Positions 8,697-16,040 of a stretch of 64,000 bases of DNA are shown piece after piece. The stretch is taken from NCBI GenBank assembly GCA_009787625.1, contig WQSX01000002.1:124001-188000 (forward strand), written 5' to 3'. The first letter of the stretch is position 1; each line of letters begins with the position of its first letter. Made by a program: the position numbers and the translations under genes. The stretch comes from Oscillospiraceae bacterium. GTDB taxonomy: Bacteria; Bacillota; Clostridia; Oscillospirales; Oscillospiraceae. The notes beneath the pieces are model-generated. The model saw only the letters and a list, made by a program, of their open reading frames with translations. It was not told the DNA's origin and made no database searches.

Positions 8697-9761
8697 ATGA
8701 AAAAATTGGTTATCGACTTACGTGTAGTCAGAAATAACCTTAGAGAAATAAAAGATCGCGCAGAAGGCGTAACCGTCTATGTTGACCTCAGTGCAAATGC
8801 CGGAGGCATGGGACTTCTGCCTGTTGCACGATTTCTTAAAGACGAGGGAATAAAACACTTCATAGTCTCTGACACGGGAGATGCAAAACTCCTGCGCCAA
8901 AACGATTTCATAAAAGAGCGTCTTATGATGCTACGAAGCACCGCAGACCCCAATGAAATAGCAGAGCTTCTACGCTATGGCGTTGTCTGCACCGCAGGCT
9001 CATATGATGCCGCTGTCGCAATAAACGGCATAGCGGAAGCAAACAATTTAGTCGCAGATATTCAGGTGAAAATCGACACAGGAGTTGGAGTCTATGGATT
9101 TCAATACACAGAACCCGATAAAGTAGCGGCAATCTACAACTACATGTCAAGCCTCAACGTAGTTGGCACGTTCACAACATTCTCCGCATCATGGAGGAAC
9201 AAAAAGCAGACATTTGCTCAACTGGACAGATTCAACACGGCGCTTGACAGAATCATAGAAATGGGTCATGAACCCGGCTCAGCACACGCAGTAGACTCAG
9301 CGGCACTTTTTAAATATGACATCGAACTAATGGATGCCGTACAAATAGACACAGCCCTCTCAGGAAGAATTCCGGGAAAACCCGTCAAAGGCCTCTCAAA
9401 AGTCGGATACATCGAAGCGGGAATTGAAGAAGTGGTCTGGTTCCCAAAAGGACACTCCATAGGTGCAGAACGAGGATTTGTCACCAAAGCCCCAACGAAA
9501 ATCGCAATCCTTTCGGTCGGCTACTATCACGGATTTGGCGTGGACAGATACATAGTAGAGAGAAGCCTTTTTGACATAATGCGTTGGCGCAGACGTAAAA
9601 CTTTCGTTAGAGTGAATGGGCAAAATGCAAGAATCCTCGGAAGCGTCGGTCTAATGCACACAATGATTGACGTAACAAACATAAACTGCACAGTAGGCGA
9701 CATAGCAATACTTGACGTAGATCCCGCAAACGTAAAAGGTCTCCCAATAGAATATCGCTGA
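8697..9761 (+). CDS. Degenerate alanine-racemase-fold protein, probably not a PLP racemase
   Basis: The 354-residue protein has the layout of fold-type III alanine racemase: an N-terminal barrel with VKIDTGVGVYGF, and a C-terminal beta domain with ILSVGYYHG. Aligning the usual VKANAYGHG block with LSANAGGMG puts serine 32 where the PLP lysine should be. The arginine of the IDTGxGRxGF motif is valine, and the histidine of the THF-type motif is threonine, while the GY tyrosine is kept. Catalysis as a racemase is therefore unlikely. A role in regulation or PLP-free binding is only a guess. GAGAGGTGG precedes the ATG. mutL and miaA follow. Confidence 0.8.
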   Translation: MKKLVIDLRVVRNNLREIKDRAEGVTVYVDLSANAGGMGLLPVARFLKDEGIKHFIVSDTGDAKLLRQNDFIKERLMMLRSTADPNEIAELLRYGVVCTAGSYDAAVAINGIAEANNLVADIQVKIDTGVGVYGFQYTEPDKVAAIYNYMSSLNVVGTFTTFSASWRNKKQTFAQLDRFNTALDRIIEMGHEPGSAHAVDSAALFKYDIELMDAVQIDTALSGRIPGKPVKGLSKVGYIEAGIEEVVWFPKGHSIGAERGFVTKAPTKIAILSVGYYHGFGVDRYIVERSLFDIMRWRRRKTFVRVNGQNARILGSVGLMHTMIDVTNINCTVGDIAILDVDPANVKGLPIEYR

Positions 9762-9825
9762 CCATACTTTAATCATGGTCGTTTTCGGAGGTGCCTAAAG
9801 ATTTCTGAAAGGAATGGTCATTGAT

Positions 9826-11661
9826 GTGCCTAAAATAATTCAATTAGACCAACATGTTGCTGACCTCATAGCGGCGGGCGAAGTGGTTGAGAGACCTGCA
9901 TCTGTAGTTAAAGAACTTCTGGAAAACTCCATAGATTCAGGTGCCGGAATAATCACCGTTGAAATAGCCGGCGGAGGAATGAAGCATATCCGAGTCACAG
10001 ACAACGGGTCGGGAATGGCTCCGGAGGACACCGAAACAGCCTTTTTGCGCCATGCCACAAGCAAGCTGAGCGATGCAAGAGGGCTTGAAGCAATAGGTAC
10101 TTTGGGTTTCAGAGGAGAAGCGCTTGCGGCAATAGCGGCAGTTTCAAAAATAGACATGCAAACCCGCCAAGCAGAAAGCAAAGAGGGCACTCTGCTAAAG
10201 CTCGAAGCGGGAAAAGTCATAAACAAAGCACCTGCAGGATGTCCTGAAGGCACCACAGTTACAGTAAAAGACCTGTTTTTTAACACCCCTGCAAGATTAA
10301 AATTCATGAAATCCGACCGTGCAGAAGGTTCGGCAGTATCGGCAGTAGTTTTGCGCATAGCCCTCTCAAGACCCGATATATCAATACGTTTTATCAAAGA
10401 CAATAAACAAGAATACCACACTCCGGGCGATAGCAAGATTGACTCCGTCATCTACAGCCTGTTGGGAAGAGAACTAAAGTCAGGGTTTATAAGTGCAGAA
10501 AGCGCAGATGAAACCATATCGGTCAAAGGATATGTCTCAAAGCCCTCCGAAGCCAGAGGCAACAGAGGATACCAGTTCTTCTTCGTAAACGGAAGAATAA
10601 TTAAATCACAGCTACTACAATCAGCACTGGAGCAAGCATACCGAAACATACTCCCAAGCGGACGCTTCCCGTCATGCGTCCTATACATAGAGTCCGGACT
10701 AAACACCGTAGACGTAAACGTCCACCCTGCAAAAACAGAAATAAAATTCGTCTCAGACAAGCAGTTCTACGACGGAGTACACTACGCAACCCTAGGCGCA
10801 CTTGAAAAAGACGCAAGACAGGGGGGCAGCTCCTCTGCCTTACAAGAAAACCCACACCCAGCCGCTTCGCCCACGCAAAACTACCGTAGGGGCGATTATC
10901 AATCGCCCGCTGACGTAGGATACGATCACAAGCCAAACTCGACAAAGACATTCCAAACTCTGGGAGTCGAAGAGTTTAGCAAAATCTACAAAACGCCACC
11001 AAGGCAGGGAGCAAGACAGGGGGACGGTTCCTCTGTCTCATATCCACCCTCCACCCCCGCACCAATATTCACCCCGGCAAACACCTCACTCCTGCCCCAA
11101 AGTCCCTACCGCATCATAGGCGAAACTATGTCGATGTATATAATCGTAGAGCAAGATGAAGCAGTCCTTTTCATAGACAAACACGCAGCTCACGAACGGA
11201 TCCACTTCGACGCACTACGCGGGAAAAACTATAAGCCAATGTCAGAATCCCTGCTAATACCTGTAATTTGCCGCCTTGGTCACGAAAATGCGGCAACTAT
11301 GCTTGAATCAGCAGACCTGTTGGACGACTTAGGTTTTACAATAGAAAGTTTTGGCGAGGATCAAGTGGCAGTCAGGTACATTCCCGCAGAAATTGAAATT
11401 GACGATACAGAACAGACTCTTTCCGAAATCTGCGAAAAACTAAAGCAGAGCGGCATTGCAGAGACCGAAAAAAGAGACAACATATATAAGACAATTGCCT
11501 GCAAAGCGGCGATAAAAGCCGGTCGTTCATCTGAGCAAAAAGAACTCGAAAAACTTGCAGAAAAAGTGATGTTCGGCGAAATAACCCACTGCCCGCACGG
11601 GCGACCACTGGTATATAAATTGTCAAAAAACACGCTGGACAAAAACATGGGGCGTGTGTAG
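9826..11661 (+). CDS. mutL: DNA mismatch repair protein MutL with endonuclease motif
   Basis: The N-terminal GHKL ATPase motifs are all present (AGEVVERPASVVKELLENS, DNGSGM, RHATSK, GFRGEAL). The C-terminal domain has the metal-dependent nicking motif as DKHAAHERIHFD, and CPHGRP near the end, so this is a MutL of the nicking type. The linker at about residues 325-410 contains three inserted dispersed repeats in frame. GTG at 9826 is preferred, giving VPKIIQLDQHV as in other MutL proteins; the ATG at 9814 lies inside the ribosome-site element GAAAGGAATGGTCATT. mutS is not in the window. miaA follows after 11 bases. Confidence 0.95.
   Translation: MPKIIQLDQHVADLIAAGEVVERPASVVKELLENSIDSGAGIITVEIAGGGMKHIRVTDNGSGMAPEDTETAFLRHATSKLSDARGLEAIGTLGFRGEALAAIAAVSKIDMQTRQAESKEGTLLKLEAGKVINKAPAGCPEGTTVTVKDLFFNTPARLKFMKSDRAEGSAVSAVVLRIALSRPDISIRFIKDNKQEYHTPGDSKIDSVIYSLLGRELKSGFISAESADETISVKGYVSKPSEARGNRGYQFFFVNGRIIKSQLLQSALEQAYRNILPSGRFPSCVLYIESGLNTVDVNVHPAKTEIKFVSDKQFYDGVHYATLGALEKDARQGGSSSALQENPHPAASPTQNYRRGDYQSPADVGYDHKPNSTKTFQTLGVEEFSKIYKTPPRQGARQGDGSSVSYPPSTPAPIFTPANTSLLPQSPYRIIGETMSMYIIVEQDEAVLFIDKHAAHERIHFDALRGKNYKPMSESLLIPVICRLGHENAATMLESADLLDDLGFTIESFGEDQVAVRYIPAEIEIDDTEQTLSEICEKLKQSGIAETEKRDNIYKTIACKAAIKAGRSSEQKELEKLAEKVMFGEITHCPHGRPLVYKLSKNTLDKNMGRV
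10815..10841. repeat. Type A repeat inside the mutL linker
   Basis: AAGACAGGGGGGCAGCTCC... ending in CTGCCTT is read in frame as ARQGGSSSALQ. It matches the second copy at 11013 and intergenic copies at 21338 and 42714. Confidence 0.75.
10886..10910. repeat. Type B repeat inside the mutL linker
   Basis: GTAGGGGCGATTATCAATCG followed by CCCGC is translated as RRGDYQSP. It is nearly identical to the intergenic copy at 18854-18880. Confidence 0.8.
11013..11038. repeat. Second type A repeat inside the mutL linker
   Basis: AAGACAGGGGGACGGTTCCT followed by CTGTCT is translated as ARQGDGSSVSY. It is the closest relative of the copy at 10815. Confidence 0.8.
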
Positions 11662-11672
11662 GGGGCGGGTAA

Positions 11673-12590
11673 ATGCTAATAGTTATCACAGGTCCAACCG
11701 CCACAGGAAAAACAGCCCTTGGTATACAGCTTGCAAAACAGCACGACGGGGAAATAGTCTCCGCAGACTCAATGCAAATCTACAAATATATGGACATAGG
11801 AACGGCAAAACCCACGCCGGAAGAGCAAAAAAGCGTTCCCCACCACATGATAGATGTGGTGCCGCCATGGGAAAACTACTCAGTGGCACGCTATGTAAAA
11901 GAAGCGACAACCATAATCGACGACATAATAAAAAGAGGCAAAAAGCCTATAATTGTCGGTGGCACGGGATTATATATAGATTCCCTGCTCTCCGGCAGAG
12001 AATTCGCCCCCAAAGGCGACGAAAAACTCAGAATTGAGCTGGAAGAGCGTTACGAAAAAGTCGGCGGCGAAGAAATGTTAAGCGAGCTAAAAAACATAGA
12101 CCCCATAACCGCAGAGAGGTTATCTCCAAATGACAAAAAAAGAATTGTTAGGGCACTCGAAACGTTTATAGTTACCGGAAAAACAAAAGAGCAACACGAT
12201 GAAGAGACGAGAAAAATCCCGCCCCGATACAAGGCACAAAAGTATGCTCTTATATATGACGACAGAGCCGTACTATACGATAAAATAGACAAACGCGTAG
12301 ATAATATGATAAAATCAGGTTTAGAGCAAGAGGTAGAGAACCTGCTCAAAATGTGCAAACCCTTTGAAAGCGAACTTAACAAAGGCAGGAAACCCACGGC
12401 AATGAAAGCCATCGGCTACAAAGAATTGACCGAAACAATCAACGGAAACGTGCCCCTATCCGATGCAATAGAAACAATCAAAATGGAATCGCGCCGCTAC
12501 GCAAAGCGCCAAATGACATGGCTACGCCGCGACAAAACCATAGTAAAACTATCCCCCCAACTCTGTCATTCTGCGCAAGTCGCAGAATAA
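11673..12590 (+). CDS. miaA: tRNA dimethylallyltransferase MiaA
   Basis: The enzyme transfers the dimethylallyl group to A37 of tRNA. The protein begins with the P-loop GPTATGKTALGIQLA and has DSMQIYKYMDIGTAKP, GGTGLYIDSLL and the C-terminal RRYAKRQMTWLRRD that are diagnostic of MiaA; 305 residues is normal. ATG follows GGGGGCGGG, 11 bases after the mutL stop. The last codons (QLCHSAQVAE) and the TAA are supplied by a dispersed type C repeat, so the natural C-terminus has been replaced or extended. Its product is the substrate for MiaB, encoded nearby. Confidence 0.95.
   Translation: MLIVITGPTATGKTALGIQLAKQHDGEIVSADSMQIYKYMDIGTAKPTPEEQKSVPHHMIDVVPPWENYSVARYVKEATTIIDDIIKRGKKPIIVGGTGLYIDSLLSGREFAPKGDEKLRIELEERYEKVGGEEMLSELKNIDPITAERLSPNDKKRIVRALETFIVTGKTKEQHDEETRKIPPRYKAQKYALIYDDRAVLYDKIDKRVDNMIKSGLEQEVENLLKMCKPFESELNKGRKPTAMKAIGYKELTETINGNVPLSDAIETIKMESRRYAKRQMTWLRRDKTIVKLSPQLCHSAQVAE
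12566..12590. repeat. Type C repeat forming the miaA 3' end
   Basis: TCATTCTGCGCAAGTCGCAG followed by AATAA forms a CTGCG/CGCAG hairpin. It encodes the last residues and the stop codon of miaA. Confidence 0.7.
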
Positions 12591-12616
12591 CGTGAAGTAG
12601 ACTAGGAGAAAAAGCA

Positions 12617-13765
12617 ATGAAGCGCAGTGACTTTTTCATACGGCTCACAACAGGTGTGTTGTTCCTTGCCATAACAACCTACATAGGTGTGTATTTGTTT
12701 GAAGCGATAACAAACACCCTCGTCACCGAGCCGGCAATACGTTATACAGTTGAAGAAACTCTTCCCGTTGCGGGATTCATAGTCCGCACGGAGACAGTGC
12801 TTTACGATTCCGGCACAGGGGCACTGTCCGTTGTCGGCGAGGGCGAGCGAGTTGGAGTAGGGCAGACCGTCGCGATTGAATTCATGACAGCACAGGCACT
12901 TGATATAGCAAGTGAAATACGCTCGCTCAACATGCAAATAGCGCAGCTCGAATCGGATCGTAATGTGACGGATACAGAGCATCTTGGAACGATGATTGAA
13001 CTCTCTGCAGCGGTCAATGTGATGAACTTGAGACGGCTGGAAGAGCTTTCGATGAACATCGAGACGACACTTTTTGACGTGACATCAGACTTGGCTGAGC
13101 TGCAAAGTCGCCGACAAGAACTGGAGCTCCGCGGAGTCGGAACGAGAGAGATAGTTGCACCGGTCAGCGGAACGTTTACACAAGTCGTAGATGGCTTTGA
13201 GCACATCACACCTGCGATGTTAGACGGCATAGGCCCTTCGCAGCTCAAAGAATTATTCCAATCTCCTGCACAGGCAAGCGGTACGGGCAAACTCATTACA
13301 GCTTTCAAGTGGTATTTTGCTGCAATAATGAATAGCTATGATGCAGCTCAGCTCAGCACGGGCAGCAGGTATCCCGTTTCGTTCTCAGGAGCGTTTCAAG
13401 GCGAAATTGAAATGCTGGTGGAGCATATTAGCAGACGAGAAGGTGATCAAAGTTTAGTGATTTTATCAAGTGACCGAAATATTCACGATGTGGCATCACT
13501 CCGTGAAGCCGCCGCAGAGATAATAACGAATGTTACAACAGGCATACGAGTACCGAAAACTGCCGTCCATCTCGATGAAAACAGAGATACCTTTTTGTTT
13601 CTGCAAACATCAGCGTATGCAGAGCGAGTTAACATCGAAATATTAGGTGAGGCAGGCGACAGCTTCATAGTCAGAGATGGCGTTGAAACCGGAAGTCCGC
13701 TCAGAGTTGGCTCAACCATAATATCAAGAGGAAATAACTTATATGATGGCAAAGTAGTAGGGTAG
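12617..13765 (+). CDS. HlyD-like membrane protein of the division cluster
   Basis: The 382-residue protein has one N-terminal membrane helix (about residues 9-30), a coiled segment (about 95-165) and a lipoyl/barrel-like stretch with VAPVSGTFTQV, as in HlyD-type adaptor proteins. In many Clostridia a protein of this kind lies just before yggS-sepF-divIVA, as here; its function is not established. A role at the cell envelope or septum is inferred from that neighbourhood. AGGAG precedes the ATG. Three bases separate it from yggS. Confidence 0.7.
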   Translation: MKRSDFFIRLTTGVLFLAITTYIGVYLFEAITNTLVTEPAIRYTVEETLPVAGFIVRTETVLYDSGTGALSVVGEGERVGVGQTVAIEFMTAQALDIASEIRSLNMQIAQLESDRNVTDTEHLGTMIELSAAVNVMNLRRLEELSMNIETTLFDVTSDLAELQSRRQELELRGVGTREIVAPVSGTFTQVVDGFEHITPAMLDGIGPSQLKELFQSPAQASGTGKLITAFKWYFAAIMNSYDAAQLSTGSRYPVSFSGAFQGEIEMLVEHISRREGDQSLVILSSDRNIHDVASLREAAAEIITNVTTGIRVPKTAVHLDENRDTFLFLQTSAYAERVNIEILGEAGDSFIVRDGVETGSPLRVGSTIISRGNNLYDGKVVG

Positions 13766-13768
13766 AAC

Positions 13769-14452
13769 ATGATAAAAGAAAATATACTTCGCATCCGTGA
13801 GGAAATCGCAAAAGCGGCGGAGATTTCAGGGCGAAAGCCGGAAGACATAACCCTCGTGGCGGCATCAAAGACAAAACCCACGGATTACATCAAAGAGGCA
13901 ATAGCCGCCGGGGTCGATGCAGTCGGTGAGAATAGAGTTCAAGAGATGATGGAAAAACATGATGAAGGTGCATATCAAGGCGCCCCCCTGCATTTTATTG
14001 GGCATCTGCAATCAAATAAAGTGAATAAAGTAGTCGGGGTCTGCGATCTGATAGAATCTGTCTCATCAAAAAGGTTGCTTGAGCAAATCGGCAGACGAGC
14101 AGAAGCTCTGGGAATCACCCAAAATGTGCTTTTAGAGGTAAATGTTGGCAAAGAACCGCAAAAAACAGGAATTATTCCCGAAGAGACGGAAGAAACCCTT
14201 GAATATGCTTCGCACATTAGAGGAATCAAGGTAAGCGGGCTAATGGCAATTCCACCTTTTTTTGAAGAAAATGAAAAAAATTGTTACTATTTTGACATAA
14301 TGTTTAAGCTTTTTGTTGACATGAGCGCAAAAAAATACGATAATGTCTCTGTACGATTATTATCTATGGGCATGAGTGACACTTACATAGATGCAATCCG
14401 ATATGGCTCAAATATGGTTAGGGTAGGGTCGGCAATCTTCGGATATCGATAA
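13769..14452 (+). CDS. YggS-family PLP-binding homeostasis protein
   Basis: The 227-residue, single-domain PLP protein binds the cofactor by the lysine in LVAASKTKP. GENRVQEM, HFIGHLQSNK and SMGMSDTYIDAIRYGSNMVR are family hallmarks. PLPHP proteins buffer PLP and affect amino-acid and keto-acid balance rather than catalysing a known reaction. The gene sits in its usual Gram-positive place before sepF. Confidence 0.92.
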   Translation: MIKENILRIREEIAKAAEISGRKPEDITLVAASKTKPTDYIKEAIAAGVDAVGENRVQEMMEKHDEGAYQGAPLHFIGHLQSNKVNKVVGVCDLIESVSSKRLLEQIGRRAEALGITQNVLLEVNVGKEPQKTGIIPEETEETLEYASHIRGIKVSGLMAIPPFFEENEKNCYYFDIMFKLFVDMSAKKYDNVSVRLLSMGMSDTYIDAIRYGSNMVRVGSAIFGYR

Positions 14453-14489
14453 TACACTGACCACTTCAAACTAAGGGAGGTCTCTCGAT

Positions 14490-14957
14490 TTGGGATTATT
14501 CAATGAACTAAAAAGGCTGACAAAGCCATATGATGACGAGGAGGACTTTGAAGACTTTCAGCCAAAGATGACTGATGAATTGCCCCTCACCCCAAAAACT
14601 CCCGCACAGGCTAGAAGCACGTACGGTGGTTTTGAGGAACAAAAACTCAATAACAATAAAGTTGTCAACATACATGCGACAGCACAGCTTAAAGTCGCAC
14701 TGTTTAAGCCTGAACGCTTTGAAGCCGCCGCAGAGATAGCGGACAACCTGCGCGACCGTCACACAGTTGTACTAAATTTAGAGCAGACGAACAAAGACAT
14801 AGCCCGCAGGCTTGTAGACTTTCTCAGTGGTGTTGCCTATGCCCAAGAAGGTAAAATAAAAAAAGTAGCGGTGAATACGTACCTCATCACCCCATATAAT
14901 GTCGACCTACTGGGCGACTTAATAGACGAACTCGAAAATAACGGTCTGTACTTCTAA
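14490..14957 (+). CDS. sepF: Cell division protein SepF
   Basis: SepF anchors FtsZ filaments to the membrane. The 155-residue protein has an amphipathic N-terminus (GLFNELKRL), an acidic linker, and the conserved domain with LKVALFKPERFEAAAEIAD, VVLNLEQ and ARRLVDFLSGVAYA. The start is TTG behind GGGAGG; no ATG fits better. An 8-bp inverted repeat (14956-14977) overlaps the stop but has no T tract. The yggS-sepF-divIVA order is typical of Bacillota. Confidence 0.93.
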   Translation: MGLFNELKRLTKPYDDEEDFEDFQPKMTDELPLTPKTPAQARSTYGGFEEQKLNNNKVVNIHATAQLKVALFKPERFEAAAEIADNLRDRHTVVLNLEQTNKDIARRLVDFLSGVAYAQEGKIKKVAVNTYLITPYNVDLLGDLIDELENNGLYF

Positions 14958-15021
14958 CTTTCCATGGCAGGAAAGTTGCCGAGAGAACCCATAAAACACA
15001 AGCCGAAAGGACTGAAAGTAT

Positions 15022-15939
15022 ATGCTGACTCCACAAGACATTACAGAAAAAGGTTTTAACAAGGTTCTTGTCAATGGTTATGACATGGGCGAGGTCGATG
15101 ACTTCCTCGAAGCAGTGACCGAAGACTACAGTGCGCTGTATAAAGAAAATGCCATTTTAAAAGGCAAACTCAAAGTCTTGGTCGAAAAAGTTGAGGAGTA
15201 CCGCACGACAGAAGATGCCATGAGAATGGCTCTGCTCACAGCGCAACGCATGGGTGATGAAATAACCACTGAGGCGAACAAAGCAAGAGATGAAATGCTT
15301 CAGACCACAGAAAAAGAAGTAAAAGAAAAACTTTCAGAGACAGCAAAACGTGTCGCTGACGAAGAAATGCGCCTTGTAGCGGCATCAAATGAAACTGCCA
15401 AGTTTATAGAGCTTTCGCAAGCAATACTACGCAAACACTCAGAATTTCTCAAAAAACTCGAAACCGCACACCGCACAGTCAAACCGAAAAAAGGTGCGGC
15501 GCAAGCTCCTGCAAAAGCGTCGTCAAAAGGATCTCAAAAGCAGGCACCTCAACAGGCAGCCCATTACCCGGCTGCGGCGGAACCTCCGCCCCCACCACCA
15601 CCCCCGCCAATGCAACCTCCGCAAGCTCCACCTCCGCCCCCACCTCCACCGCAAAATCCAGCTCCGGCAGATCTTGCGTTTGACAGTATTGCGGCAGAAA
15701 TAGGTAATGCAGTTGCACATATTACTCAAGATGGTCCCGAGGTGGTTCATCCACAGGAGCAGCAGTCGCCAACAATTAGCACACCCGTCACAGGGGAAGT
15801 CCCGCAATCCCTATTCCCACAAGACGAAGAGCCGATTAAGCTATACACCCCCGAAGATAATGTGGAGCACACTTCCCCCAGGCCTAAGTTCGACTTCGAC
15901 GACTTAAAATTCGGTGCAAACTTTGAAACCGAAGACTAA
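15022..15939 (+). CDS. divIVA: DivIVA-domain cell division/polarity protein
   Basis: Residues 1-60 form the DivIVA membrane-curvature domain (TPQDITEKGFNKVLVNGYDM..EVDDFLE), followed by a long coiled coil to about residue 150. The rest is disordered: Ala/Gln-rich, then a run of proline tracts, then an acidic C-terminus ending in FGANFETED. DivIVA collects at the septum and poles and recruits partners; the proline-rich tail may be a docking site (inference). GAAAGGA precedes the ATG. It lies between sepF and ileS, a common order. Confidence 0.9.
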   Translation: MLTPQDITEKGFNKVLVNGYDMGEVDDFLEAVTEDYSALYKENAILKGKLKVLVEKVEEYRTTEDAMRMALLTAQRMGDEITTEANKARDEMLQTTEKEVKEKLSETAKRVADEEMRLVAASNETAKFIELSQAILRKHSEFLKKLETAHRTVKPKKGAAQAPAKASSKGSQKQAPQQAAHYPAAAEPPPPPPPPPMQPPQAPPPPPPPPQNPAPADLAFDSIAAEIGNAVAHITQDGPEVVHPQEQQSPTISTPVTGEVPQSLFPQDEEPIKLYTPEDNVEHTSPRPKFDFDDLKFGANFETED

Positions 15940-15979
15940 CAGGCGCGAAGCGCACCAATTACTTTATTACCGCAAATCC

Positions 15980-16006
15980 GTAGGGGACAGGCTTGCCTGT
16001 CCCGCC
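15980..16006. repeat. Type B repeat variant before ileS
   Basis: GTAGGGGACAGGCTTGCCTG followed by TCCCGCC forms a hairpin in the 101-bp gap before ileS. It has the same frame as other type B copies but a different stem core. Confidence 0.7.
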
Positions 16007-16040
16007 GACCTCACATATACGAAAGGATAGTCCAAAATAA

